A stretch of 64,000 nt of DNA from Andrena cerasifolii (taxonomy: Eukaryota > Arthropoda > Insecta > Hymenoptera > Andrenidae), in assembly GCF_050908995.1 (NCBI RefSeq), contig NC_135122.1:1085001-1149000 (forward strand), read 5' to 3'. This document shows, piece after piece, positions 1 to 11,432 of the stretch (position 1 is its first letter; every line of letters begins with the position of its first letter). The position numbers and the translations under genes are program-made. The notes beneath the pieces are model-generated. The model had not been told where the DNA came from. It saw only the letters and a list, made by a program, of their open reading frames with translations, and did no database searches.

Positions 1-334
1 CAAACGCATTGCAGGGTCTAAACGTTTACCCAAAACATTCAAAATACTTTGCGCCAATTCCCCAGAGGCTTCTAACTGGTTTTTATCTGAAACTGGCTCT
101 GAGGATAACATAGAAGCATTTTCTGTTACTTCCTTCTGTTTAGCAGCAGACATCTCCTCGATGAGGTTTTTCAGATTTAAGCATGTTATCTCCCTGCCTG
201 TTATCCGACTGGATATCCATGGAACATTCCAGGATTTCCATGCTGCTTGAAGATGATGTTTCTGAGCCCGATGGCAAGTCACCTGAATTAATACAACAAA
301 CAATTAAGAAACAGTGTTCCAAGACTCTTGTCAC
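1..334 (-). pseudogene. Edge-truncated, frameshifted reading frame of unknown (probably element-derived) protein
   Basis: On the minus strand two overlapping frames read as one decayed protein. The upstream part (334 to about 185) carries a Ser/Glu-rich stretch (SGSETSSSSSMEIL) and runs into a stop. Near position 185 the frame shifts to one that contains NLKNLIEEMSAAKQKEV and stays open to the window edge, ending ...NVLGKRLDPAMRL. A start codon at 151-153 is possible but the coiled-coil-like text continues upstream of it, so I prefer a single frameshifted frame. No domain is recognised. A gag-like or other transposon-encoded protein is the likeliest origin in this context, but that is inference. 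The rest of the protein lies outside the window. Confidence 0.3.
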
Positions 335-933
335 TAATACTGTTTATTTTCTTGTAAAATTCGTGAAATTCATGAGATAAGGGGAGAACCCCAATCGATG
401 TTTCTGTAGAAACTTAGCAGAGGATCCATTTCAAATTATGAAAGTATTTTTTATACTCATGAACGGTCATACATTTCTACAGTGAGCAATGTAGATGTAA
501 ATTAATAACATCATTAATAAATGTATTATCAGTACCTGTCACTACAAATATTGGAAGATTATATGGTTATATATGACAGCCACATACTCATTTATCACTT
601 GTTTTATAAAATTTACCTGTTGAAACGAAGCTCCAGATCATCGGGCAATTTCATTACCGAAGGAACAGTCAGGTAGAGGATCAGGAAAGAAAAGTCGCGG
701 CATTCGCAACTACTCGGAGGCAACTATTCGCGATAATACCGTAAATACTGCAAATCCTATAACTACTGTAAATAGTCAAAAGTATATACATTAGGCCGTC
801 CCGAACCAATTAAAATGATTGTAGGGTTAGGTCTTAGTGCGAGAAAGTTGTGTCTTAGGATCAATAACAACGGTGCAAAATTTCAGCCCTGTGAATTAGT
901 ATCTTCTGTTCCGGGAAGAGCCTTGAAATTTCG
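335..933. other. No gene recognised
   Basis: AT-rich sequence without a convincing reading frame, repeat end or splice-bounded exon. Confidence 0.5.
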
Positions 934-1639
934 AAAGGGTCTAGCAGGGTAAACATGGGCAAAAGTGCCCTTGAACCGATATTAGGTGGCAATGCACCTT
1001 TCAATAGTGTAGCACAGGAAAACATTGTACACCAAGTTCCAACCCTCTATCTCAACCAGGAGGGTAGTTATAAGGTAAATTCGAATTTTCAGTTTTTGCC
1101 ATATTTTCCCTATTTAATGGTCGGTAAAAATTCTAAAAAAAATCTGAAATATTGTAGACACGATTGTGTATGATTGCGATTTTTTTCAGATTTTTCGTTG
1201 CAACTGCTAAGTGTAAGAAATAAAAAACGCAAAAAATGTCGAAAAATGCAGATTTCATGTTGAAGTTTTCGAGCGACTACATTTTTAATTTTACAGTAGT
1301 TAGATATTGACAGGACTCTTATCTACATTTTTTCAGATTTTTCGGTAAGGTGCGCCATAGTTAAAAAAAAATCAGAAAACGATATTTTCGAGATATTTCG
1401 CGTGAAAACGTGATAAGTACTTTCAATTTTTGCATTTCCGTCATACGGTGAATGCATTATATGATTTTTAATAGGTCTACATTCGACAGAGTAATATGTA
1501 AGCGGAGGGAATTAAGTTAATATGATTAATTGGAAGTGTATACGCACCATATTATAATATATTATATTATATTGCATTGCATTGCATTTTTGTTATATTT
1601 TTGTTGTTATGTTATACTATTGATTATTGATCAGAGAAT

Positions 1640-1641
<2 letters not shown>

Positions 1642-1729
<88 letters not shown>
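1642..1729. repeat. (TA)n microsatellite
   Basis: About 44 uninterrupted TA units, flanked by AT-rich sequence inside the spacer of the inverted-repeat element. Confidence 0.97.
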
Positions 1730-1735
<6 letters not shown>

Positions 1736-2140
1736 GTAATAAAGCATAATAACAGCTGTACACTACAGCTAACTTATGGCAATCTCAACATGGCAATATT
1801 TTTACGTTTATTTTTTTAAATTAGCCATTAATCGGACGCACTGCGACCACAATCGAATGAGGACGGTGTACGTTGATAAAAGAATGACGAATCCAACCAG
1901 TGTATTCAGAATACATATCATAAGCCAATACCACACATCTATTCCATTGACAAAATATTATAAACTATCCGGAGCTAGAACAATACATAGGCAGAAAGCC
2001 GGCGCGGCGGTGCATTTAAATTATTTTTATGGAAACCTTATGTTAAAATATTTTTAAAATATTCTAGAAACATTTTTAAATGAATATCGTGTATTGTCAT
2101 ATAATCAACGATGAAAAAATTTTATATCATGAAAAAAAAA

Positions 2141-2234
2141 TTAGACCTTGGTGGGGTGCGCACCTACGACAAAAGAGAGTATGCAGCGGATTTGGACTCT
2201 AACCACTCCGCTAACTGCGGCGCTCAATGAATCT
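2141..2234 (-). mobile_element. tRNA-derived (SINE-like) sequence with A and B boxes
   Basis: Read on the minus strand this contains TAGCGGAGTGGTTAGAGT (2213-2196), a good match to the tRNA A-box consensus, and about 35 nt later GGTGCGCACCCC (2164-2153), a degraded B box. The acceptor stem and a foldable anticodon arm are not convincing, so it is not a functional tRNA. A tRNA-derived SINE head or a tRNA pseudogene is the likeliest reading. It sits between the two arms of the inverted-repeat element. Confidence 0.45.
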
Positions 2235-2872
2235 TTCGTACCATATGATATATGGTGCGTATACACTTCCAATTAATCATATTAACTTAATTCCCCCCGC
2301 TTACATATTATTCTGTCGAATGTAGAGATATCAAAAATCATATAATGCATTCACTGTATGACGGAAATGCAAAAATTGAAAGTACTTATCACGTTTTCAC
2401 GCGAAATATCTCGAAAATATCGTTTTCTGCTTTTTTTAACTATGGCGCACCTTACCGAAAAATCTGAAAAAAATTGTAGACAATAGTCATGTCAATATCT
2501 AACTACTGTAAAATTAAAAATCTAGTCGCTCGAAAACTTCAACACGAAAACTGCATTTTTTGACATTTTTTTGCGTTTTTTATTTCTTACACTTAGCAGT
2601 TGCAACGAAAAAATGTGAAAACATTCACAATCATACACAATCATGTCTACAATATTTCAGATTTTTTTTCAGAATTTTTGCTGACCGCTAAATAGGGAAA
2701 ATATGGCAAAAACTGAAAATTCGAATTTACCCTATAACTACCCTCCTGGTTGAGATAGGGGGTTGGAACTTGGTGTACAATGTTTTCCTGTGCTACACTA
2801 TTGAAAGGTACATTGCCAGCTAAAAGCGGGTCAAGGGAACTTTTGCCCATGTTTACCCTGCTAGACCCTTTG

Positions 2873-4090
2873 GGTGAAAAGTATAAAAATGATCTTGCAG
2901 CCCTTCGTCTACTCTACGGCAGCAGAGTGAGTCAGAACTCACCACGCGAAGATGGCTTTTCTCGTGCGACAAACGCTTTTCGAAAAAGTTAAAAAAAACT
3001 GAGACAAAAAACAATTTTGTTTTCAAATTTTTTAAATTTAAACCCTTCTCGAACACTTTTTATTTGTGAAGGCGAAAAAAATTGTAATTATTATTTTCGA
3101 GGACTCTTTTTTAAACATTTAAGGGGGACATATACCGAGATATGGCAAAAACATCGATTTTTTGTATATTTGCAGTGTTTTATATGTCACGAATGTTTCC
3201 TGAACATTTGGAATCGAAATTCTCGAAAATATCGAAAGTATAGATATTAATCCATTGTGGGACAATCAATCCACTACGGAACGATTCCGTAGCAACCGAT
3301 TAATTGTCAGTAGGTATTGTAATTTATTCTACACAAAATAAAACGATACATAATATTGTTACTTTTTGACAATTTAATTAATTGGATACCAAGGGTCACG
3401 CCGAGGAGTTTAAATTGGTTCGCCAATGGGTTAAGCCTTCGTAGTCACACTTCTGTATAGTTCCGCGGTGGTCACCCTGGGTCCAATGGACCCGGCCGAT
3501 TTTTAAACAGGTATCGTATGAACTGCATCAGTCTAATCGAGTCTCAAAAATTATAATCCACACTTTGAACATTGTAGAATATGGAATAGTCGTGTTTTAG
3601 AAAGAAATGAAATGACATGTACCAAAAAAATCGGAAAGGTGTAAATCCTGAAAAATGAGTTTTTTTTCTAAAACTATCATACCTTTTTTATTTCACAATT
3701 CATTTCCGTACAGATTGTGGCTGATGCTAATAGGATCTAGTCCTTTTAGAAAATATACAGTTTCATACTGTGCGTTTCAAAAAAGGTATTTATTTTGAGA
3801 TCCGAAGATGGTCAATTGTAGAGTAAAAATAAAGTTTAATTTACAGAAAAATCTATTTATTATTATTATTATAATGATTCTTATTATTATTATTATAATG
3901 ATTCTTATTATTATTATTATTTTTTTTATTCATAAGATAGTAATTTAACAATGAAAAGAATTGAATCTAGTCTTCGCCTGCGCATTCGACACACATATAC
4001 ATTCTGTGTTCGTACTCATTATACACACATACATGTAACTTGAAGGGAAAAAAAATTGGCACAGCCATAAACATTACATTTTATTGAAGC
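2873..4090. other. Non-coding repeat-like sequence with a possible piggyBac-type end
   Basis: No gene is seen. A short palindrome CTACGGAACGATTCCGTAG lies at 3274-3292. At 3431 a TTAA is followed by GCCTTCGTAGTCACACTTCT and, ~45 bp on, by the palindrome GGGTCCAATGGACCC. This resembles the ends of the TTAA-flanked element at 22278-23182 (which has GGATC/GGGTC palindromes next to its termini), so it may be one end of a related element. No second end was found. Confidence 0.25.
3857..3922. repeat. 24-bp tandem repeat, TTATTATTATTATTATAATGATTC
   Basis: The unit (fifteen bases of TTA repeats followed by TAATGATTC) occurs twice in full and once in part, then runs into a T-rich tract. Confidence 0.85.
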
Positions 4091-5590
4091 GCATTTCTCG
4101 AATTAACTATCAGCTCTCACTAAGAACATCATCGTTAAAGAGCAGCATGGTTTTGTTTCGGGTCGCTCAACTACTACGAATCTTCTATTGTATCATAATT
4201 ATATTGTAAATGAACTTGAGCGTGGTTATAAAGTTGCCTCTATTTATACTGACTTTATAAAGCCTTTGATACGGTCAAACATTCGGTCGTTTTACGAAAA
4301 CTAAATGCTATTGGTATTCGAGGCAATTTACTTTTATGGTTATCGAGTTACTTCGCAAATGGATACTAAAAGGTCCATTTTAAAGGCAGCTTTTCTAGGA
4401 TGTATCAAGTTACTTCTGGCGTACCACAGGGATCCTCGGTCCTCCATTGTTTAACATTTTTGTTAATAATATTGCCGATGTATTCCAGCATTGTCTTTTC
4501 CTGTTTTACGCCGATGACCTGAAGATCCATAAAATAATTGCGATTGACGATAATGCAAATCTTGTACAGGGTGATCGCAATAGGGTTTGCGTTTGTCACG
4601 TTTTACACTTTTCTCGTAAAAATGTTTGCACCATACTGAGTATACACTTAATGGCGCCTTAGTGGACTCTATCGATAGTATTCGTGACCTCGGAGTTACC
4701 TTTAATTCTTCATTATCATTTACTCAGCACTACTATAATGTAAGAAATCAAGCGGCTAGAATGCTTGGCTTTATTATGCGTGCATCAGAAGATTTCGTTA
4801 ATCCTGGTACATTAATCACCTTGTATAACGCATTAGTCATTCCCCATTTACTGTATACGTCTCTTGTGTGGAATTCCTACCAGGAAAAATATATTACATT
4901 ATTGGAACGCGTTCAGCATAAGTTCTAGCGACTGCTGGCTTTTAAATTCGGTACTCCGATGTCTTGATTATGTCATGATCATAGTTCTATTCTTGAAGTC
5001 AGTGGTCTTCCCACATTGCAACATTGCCGATCTTACTGGCCTTTTCAGTATTAATGGTTACATCGACTCTGCGGACATTTTGGCTCTGATTAATCTTTAT
5101 GGGCCTATTGTTTCTCTTAGATCGCCTTCTCTTTTTTACTTATTGAGACACACCACTTCGTTTGGTATGAATAACTCCATTAACGGAATATGTAAATTAG
5201 CGAATCTTTATAGCGACCATGTCCACTTTTTTAATGGTACATTGTCCTTCTTTAAATATCGTTTGCGAGCTTTGGATTGCAGTAACGGCTGTACACGTCC
5301 GTTAATATCAATATCAATATCGATATCAATATCAATATCAATATCAATATCAATATCAATATCAATATCAATATCAATATCAATATCAATATCAATATCA
5401 ATATCAATTTTAATTTTATTAGTTCATTAGTCTATTACTTTCCTGTTTTATTGTTTGCTCCTTTTTATAATGACTTTTCTTCTCTTTTCTTTTCTTTCAC
5501 ACTCTTTCTTTGTTAACTTTATGAATTATTTATTGTAAACTAAAGGGTCTTTACACGTGGAATAAATAATACTGATAATAATAATAAAAT
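4091..5590 (+). pseudogene. 5'-truncated non-LTR retrotransposon, reverse transcriptase relic
   Basis: Conserved reverse transcriptase blocks are readable across frames: a QHGFVSGRSTT block near 4145, TDFIKAFDTVKH near 4250, the SGVPQGS region near 4415, LFNIFVNNIADV at 4447, and the catalytic FYADDL motif (YADD codons at 4507-4518). The thumb and C-terminal region follow (RDLGVTFNSSLSFTQHY, then a Cys-poor tail) up to about 5300. Frameshifts occur near 4430, 4620 and 4924. The frame then runs into a hexanucleotide microsatellite, and a 3' UTR with AATAAA and a TAA-rich tail ends near 5590. The element lacks its endonuclease and ORF1, as expected of 5' truncation. Jockey/CR1-like clade is my best guess. 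Confidence 0.8.
5304..5408. repeat. (ATATCA)n microsatellite
   Basis: About 17 near-perfect hexamer units, which translate as an Ile-Ser run in the tail of the reverse transcriptase relic. Confidence 0.95.
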
Positions 5591-6163
5591 TAAACATACC
5601 CTTTATAATTGTTCAGGAATTTCTCTTTGCAAAGAATAATTATCCCGAGCCCAAGACCAAAAAATAACGGATTGCGAAAAGAATGTTTCAAAAAACCGAT
5701 GGATTCTTCTCCTGATTTTGGAAAGGATTTTGACTGCTTAATAACGCGCATACGAGATGAAATCTAGTCGGAATACTCGAGCACGAGGTGCACCGCGTCC
5801 GCGTTACGAAGATAATTAATAGAGATCGCCAAAAGCGGCGGTAATGAGGACGCCGATCGTATTCCCCACGCGGTAACCGCGGGAGCCGCGCTCCACTGTT
5901 CACCATCCGTCACGCTTGACACGGGGGGCACGCGGCCACCGGTGCGCCTCGTTACTGACGTGCGAGCGCTCCCATTTATTGAGTCGTAATGTTATGTGTT
6001 ATAATATGCTTTTATAATACAAAGTAAACAATAAAAAGTGAAGTTTTCAAACAATATTGCCGGAAATGAAGAAAAACTCTCTACACAATATTTCCGAAAC
6101 AGTGATGCAATAGTAAAGGATCATTAATTTAATTTTTTCTCAATGCATAATGGTGATTGATTA
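5591..6163. other. No gene recognised; GC-richer patch
   Basis: The block 5750-5970 is clearly richer in CG dinucleotides than its surroundings. I see no supported gene or repeat end in it. Confidence 0.4.
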
Positions 6164-8573
6164 TACAGAGTCTTCCAAAAATGGTGGAGTTCCTTGACAA
6201 GGGTGACTCAGGGGTGATTTAAAACAACTTTTTCCTTAGCGAAAATATTGTCCGAAGCATCGTTAACGAGATATTAACAAAAAAATACCGACCAATCAGA
6301 GCGAATAAAGCAATACTACGAATAAAGAAATCAGCATGCATCGAAGGAAACCTCGCAAAGTAACAAATGAAAAAGACGTAACAGACAAAATCGAACTTTT
6401 CGTCATCTTTTGGTTGTCGTCGGAAGTGAATAATGAATAAAGGACAAATCGAAGAAAATCATGTCAAACGTAAAAAGACGAATATACAGTTATTTTTAAA
6501 GCAGAGTCGAAAATAATAATTATTTGAAGTGAGAGGATAAGTAATACGCAAATTTCCTTTTGTTAATATCGTACAGACGAAATTGTAATGTAACAGGAAA
6601 TGAACGAAAAGTGATAATAGTTCGTTTTTGTGATAAAAATCCGTAATTCAATAATGGCCAACACTGTTGCTGATAATGAATAAGACTGTTTAAAAATCCC
6701 CAAGAAATATATTTATGTATGGAAATTTGGAGAATTATCCCAGAAATTAGCCATAGCCTGTGTTAAATTAAAGAAATAATAACCACCACTAAGTAACTAA
6801 AATAAGTAACTAAAACTCACCCATTAGGAAATTTACCTGCAGCCTGAAAACCTGGTCACTAAACCGATCCTGGTCATCGACGGACGCCCCCAGTGCACAT
6901 GGTACCAGGTATACGACACCACCAAAAGTTAATGGTTGCAACGTCAATTGCGTCCGGGTTAATGTATTGAATATTCACTTCACTGCACGCTTACTAACAC
7001 TGATCACTTAATTTATTTTTCATGGAACGCGTTCCTACTATGATATAAAAATTGGTGCAAATAAATTTTCATATGGAGTTCAGAGCCATGGTTATAGCCG
7101 CGCAAATGCCCGTACAGCAGTAGTTGCGGCTCCGTTGTTCTAGGCATAAACCCACAACATCGCATGATACCTACTCTTGTGTAGAAAACATTTCTCTGAC
7201 GCGATTGGTAACTGACTGACAGGATTTTTTTCAAGGAGCTTCCTCTATTCCCAAGTATTTTCCTCTCGTTTCGTTATGAGTGAATTCCTGCCACGATAAC
7301 AGGTCTCAGGTAATAAGAACCCAGCACATTTTCAAACACACGCGTGCTTTGCAGAAGCGCATTATCCCGGTGGGAGTTAACTCATAATGGAACGAGAAAA
7401 ACTACTTGGGGATAGAAGAAGCTCCTTGGAAAAAATCCTGTCAGTCAGTTAGCAATCGCGTCAGAGAAATGTTTTCTACACAAGAGTATTACGCGATCTT
7501 TTGGGTTTATGCCCAGAACAACGGAGCCGCAACTACTACTGTACGGGCATTTTGCGCGGCTGTATCCCCGGCTCCGAGCACCAAGTGAAAATGCATTTCC
7601 ACAAATTTTTATAATGTAGGAACAACACGTTACATGAAAAATAAATTAAGTGATCAGTGTAGTAGCCATGCAGTGAAGTGAATATTCGGTACATTAATCT
7701 AAACGCACTTGACGTTGCGGCCCTTTTCTTTGGGTGGTGTCGTATGTACCTGCGATCAGCTTAATTGGGTGCTACCCTACCATAAATCTTTTCGTCCACC
7801 GATGACCAGGATCTGTACAGTGACCTAGTGACACAGATTTCCGAAATGGAAGGAAAGGAGGAAAGGAATGCCCGTAGGGGTGAGTGTTATTTAATTTATT
7901 AGTGATTATTAGGTGTAGAAATAAATTCTGTTCGATTTTAGGGTTCAATAACAGTTTTATTTAAAAAAAAAATAAATAAAAACAACTCAATCATCGAAAT
8001 AATTTACAATATTGTTAATTACCTTTTGGCATTTTTCTGGTAGCTTACGAATATCACTGCGATAGAAATTCGGTTGCTTTATACCGATTATGTAAATCCA
8101 GTCTGAAAGAATTTATTCATACACCTAATATTATTTTTTAAATTAAGTTATGTTGGCCGTAATTAAACTACGGATTTTTACCTCAATAACGAATTATGAT
8201 CACTTGTCGTACATTTTTTGTTACATTACCTTTTCGTTTATGCCTTATTTGAAAACGAAATTTGCGTATTTCTTATCCTCTCACTTCAAACAAATATTAT
8301 TTAAGATTCTGCTTTAAAAAAAAATTGTGTAACGCGGTTTATTTCGGTGCATGCCGACTTGCTTGTTCGTACCTTCGTAGTACAAGCGGAGCCGCCTACC
8401 GCGTAACAAACGCTACCGCGGGAGCTCGGGCGGAAAGCGCACGCTCTGATTGGTCAGGGTTTTTTTTTATAAATATCTCGTTAACGAAGCTCCGGAAAAT
8501 ATTTTCGCTAAGGAAAAAATTGTATCAAATCACCCCGTTTTAAGGAACTTCACCATTTTCTGGACACCTTGTA
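6164..8573. mobile_element. Giant foldback element, ~1.1-kb inverted arms
   Basis: Arms 6164-7281 and 7380-8573 are imperfect inverted copies over essentially their whole length, separated by a ~98-bp loop. The outer end reads TACAGAGTCTTCCAAAAATG on the left and the reverse complement of a TACAAGGTGTCC-type end on the right, i.e. the TACAGGGTGTCC end family also seen at 23304, 26142 and 48393. Paired open frames on opposite strands (about 7013-7234 and 7406-7588) are mirror images and not evidence of coding. No transposase is recognised, so this is a non-autonomous element. Confidence 0.8.
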
Positions 8574-9162
8574 TTATACGCACTCAGCGCTACTCTACCT
8601 ATTAATTATACAGTATATTTTATTTCCGGTGAATTCAGTCATTTATTCCTTTGGCCAGTGGACGCCTAATCTAACATCAGTCTCTCATAATTCCTATTGT
8701 TTGTTATAGGACTTTTAATCGTGACCGCTCTAAATATCTTCATTGTGTCTATGATAAGAATCGTTTGATTCAAAGAAATCAACAGTGTGAAGATACATTT
8801 TTCATGACGATATTCTTTAAAATTGCATTTTGATAACGTTGACCTTCGCATAATCTTTAAATGACATATCTTGAAATTCGGTAAGGAATGTACAAACGTA
8901 ATAATTACGTAATATTCGTTAAAATAAAAATATGTTTTGTTAACAAAAAATATTTAAAATGCCGATAATCCACGTTCATACATTTTTTTATGCAGAATAT
9001 GAACGAACTTCTTGATGATTAAATCACTAAAAAGTTGACGCCTATTCAATTTAAATGTTATGTAGTTAATGAAATTTGGTTTCTCCGTTGAAACCGAAGA
9101 CCTAAGAGTAATATTGAGATAAATCATTGGGTTTATTTTCATAGCTAACATACCATGCCAAT
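8574..9162. other. No gene recognised
   Basis: AT-rich, apparently unique sequence; probably intron or intergenic DNA upstream of the filamin exon. Confidence 0.45.
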
Positions 9163-9437
9163 CAGGGCCGTCTTAACAAATTTGAGCGTCCGGGACTAAA
9201 AAAATTTGGCGCCTCAATACCTCGCGTAAATACCAACTCTATACACCATATAGACTGCAGTTTCTTCCCAATCGGTGCAAGGCGATACATTGTATAGATT
9301 TAACGCTTGTCGTGTTTCTCCTCTCATAAAAAATTGAAATGAAAAAAGAATTTCAACATATTTGATTCTTAAACCCCCTTAAATCACTGGCGTCCCTGGG
9401 ATATAGCGCATTTAGCCCACTGGACAAAGAGGCCCTG
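9163..9437. mobile_element. hAT-type MITE, 275 bp
   Basis: The ends are CAGGGCCGTCTTAA and the reverse complement of CAGGGCCTCTTTGT, short imperfect terminal inverted repeats starting CAGGGCC. The flanking 8-mers ATGCCAAT (9155-9162) and ATGTCAAT (9438-9445) match at 7 of 8 positions, consistent with the 8-bp target-site duplication of hAT elements. There is no coding content. Confidence 0.75.
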
Positions 9438-9619
9438 ATGTCAATACAATTTCGCAATTAAAAATAATATAATTGGGCTCTAATAAACGTTTACGACTCT
9501 TTTAGCGAAACAAGCAATTTTATTCTCTGACTTAATGGCCTATCATATGATATAAAGAAGATTTTTAGAGTGATCGCAATAAGGGCGATATTTTATATAT
9601 TTTTCATAATTTCTTTTAG

Positions 9620-9758
9620 CGAGGTCGTAGATATTGACATTGAGGATAATGGAGATGGCACAGTTAACATTTATTACACTGTCGCTGATGCTGGTGACTA
9701 CACCCTTAGCATCAAATTTGGTGGCCAACCAGTGCCAGAAGGATTTTACACATTCACG
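9620..9758 (+). CDS. Internal exon of a filamin-type protein (filamin immunoglobulin repeat)
   Basis: The exon is bounded by a good acceptor (TTTCTTTTAG, AG at 9618-9619) and donor (ACG|GTAAGT at 9759). It begins with the last base of a split codon and ends on a codon boundary, encoding 46 residues. The pattern EDNGDGTVNIYYTVADAGDY...LSIKFGGQPVPEGFYTF is typical of filamin repeats: D-x-x-DGT strand, a Y-x-x-x-x-x-G-x-Y turn, then the xxxGxxVPxxFYxF strand. Filamins are large actin-crosslinking proteins made of N-terminal calponin-homology domains and many such repeats, so this is one internal exon of a long gene on the plus strand. No other filamin exon was found in the window, so the neighbouring introns must be long or the exon is isolated or duplicated. 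Reading frame and splice sites are intact, so it is probably functional. Confidence 0.85.
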
Positions 9759-10152
9759 GTAAGTTGATAAGCTTATTTATTTCTAATATAATTACCAGTC
9801 TGTTTAAAAATTGTTATTTTGTAAAAGATTAATTATAAATTCATTTTTGAAAAGTTAGCTACTTTACATGATGCAATTTTTACTGAAAAATCTAATTTTT
9901 GAATGTAACATAAGAAATTTTGTTTGTGAAATGTAAAATGACTGTCATTTAGGTCACCAGGAGACCCCTCGGATTCTAATGAAATTTTGCAATAATGATT
10001 CTAAAGGGTATATAATGAATGACATTCTGTAGAATATTTGTTCGCCAATACACATTCTTTAAAAACAATTAAAATGCACAACGTAATCCAGCGATGCCGC
10101 AATGGGCGGTCCGCCGAATCGCCGAACCACGCGCCGTAGAACTTCACCTTAA
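9759..10152. other. Intron-like sequence downstream of the filamin exon
   Basis: AT-rich and non-coding up to the first base of a TTAA-flanked element. Confidence 0.5.
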
Positions 10153-10380
10153 GAGGTCATTCTGGTATTCACGCCGCAAAATTCCGCAACATTCAGACTT
10201 CTTTTTCTCAGTCAATACAATGAAGAATAATGTCAAACTTTTTTTCATTTATTAAGCTACTTTTAATGTATACGGAACAATTTTTTAAATACACTTTTAA
10301 TTGTGTTTTTTCAATATTATCTGGAGTTCAATATCGCGCCTTTGAAAAGAAATACCTCCCTGGCGGGAGAGTTTTAAGCT

Positions 10381-10647
10381 CACAGACTCATCTGAAAAAA
10401 ACTAAGCTGATTCGTAATCATTATGAGTACCGCAATCGCAGGTACCAGAATTAGCCACGGAAGTCAAAATTTAACAAAATTGCGCGCATTCAAACTTCAA
10501 GTAAGGATGGAAAATTTCGAAACTTGAAGTTTGAATTCGCGCAATCTTGTTAAATTTTGACTTACGTAGCTAATTCTGGCACCTGCGATTGCGGTACTCA
10601 TAATGATTAAGAATCAGCTTAGTTTTTTTGTTTCAGATGAGTCTGTG
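10381..10647. mobile_element. Foldback MITE, CACAGACTCATCTGAAA ends
   Basis: CACAGACTCATCTGAAA at the left and its reverse complement at the right flank a hairpin-like sequence with ~120-bp arms and a short centre near 10510. It abuts the left end of the inner TTAA element. Confidence 0.75.
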
Positions 10648-10716
10648 ACCTTAAGGGGGTAGACACGGGTAATGCAGCGCGCTGTATACCGACACAATCT
10701 GGTCCGAAACATGGGT

Positions 10717-11029
10717 TCAGGATTTTTCGTTTTTCGTCCTTATATGAGCAGATTTTGGGCTGGACCAGGTCTCATTCGAAAGAGGAAGGTTCAATGCGGA
10801 GCGCTCTGCTCATGGTTCAACGAGATTCGGTTGATATGTAATAATATCAGTGTCCAAAGTAAAGCAAAAGTCGACAAAATATACCCGCAGAATCCAAGCA
10901 TTTTTAGGTCGCTAAAAGAGTTTTGTGACTCAAACGGTGAGCAGAGCGCTCCGCATTGAATCTTCTTCTTTCAAATGAGACCTCTCCCAGGCCAAAATCT
11001 GCTCATATAAGAACGAAAAACGAAAAATT
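10717..11029. repeat. Inverted repeat with ~95-bp arms
   Basis: 10717-10813 and 10936-11029 are imperfect inverted copies (containing TATGAGCAGATTTTG and GCGGAGCGCTCTGCTC). This may be the subterminal palindrome of the inner TTAA element. Confidence 0.65.
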
Positions 11030-11432
11030 GTGACAGCATTCCCAAATCAGAGTTCCGCCATATTGGCGATAATACAAAGCAAGTCACGTGACAAATTTAG
11101 TTGAGGTAGTAGATACGAGATGGCGCCTACTCGGGAGGACTGCCAACGTGGATTCATAGCAAAACTGAAGCGATAGCTGGATATACGAGCCACAATAAAA
11201 GCATGATGGAGTCAATGTATGCATTTTCGGACCATTATAGGTTAGGTTATATTCATTTTAGGCATACATTGACATAGGAACTGCTGGGAATTGTATACAT
11301 TTACTAAATTAACGCTTTTACCGTTAGATATACATCACTTGAAATCGCTGTCGCATTTATGTCATAGTAATTCAGGCAGTTAGAACAACAACGGATTAAC
11401 CTACATTAAAAAAAAATTCCTATTGTACATCG

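Larger units (their letters stand above)
934..2872. mobile_element. Inverted-repeat element with ~620-bp arms
   Basis: Positions 934-1552 and 2250-2872 are inverted copies of each other, beginning with AAAGGGTCTAGCAGGGTAAA at the outer ends and meeting ATACGCACCATAT at the inner ends. The ~700-bp spacer holds a long TA microsatellite and a tRNA-like sequence. Each arm contains a 67-72-codon frame starting ATGGGCAAAAGT that reads inward. These look like a gene but are mirror copies: the codon differences between them are almost all amino-acid changing, so I treat them as non-coding. The superfamily is not identified; no clear target-site duplication is seen. Confidence 0.7.

Noticed and set aside
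955..1173. 72-codon frame (and its mirror at 2647-2850) as a gene family
   Set aside because: The frames are mirror copies within inverted arms and differ almost only at amino-acid-changing sites.
1530..1739. 69-codon frame ending in an Ile-Tyr run
   Set aside because: It is the translation of the TA microsatellite.
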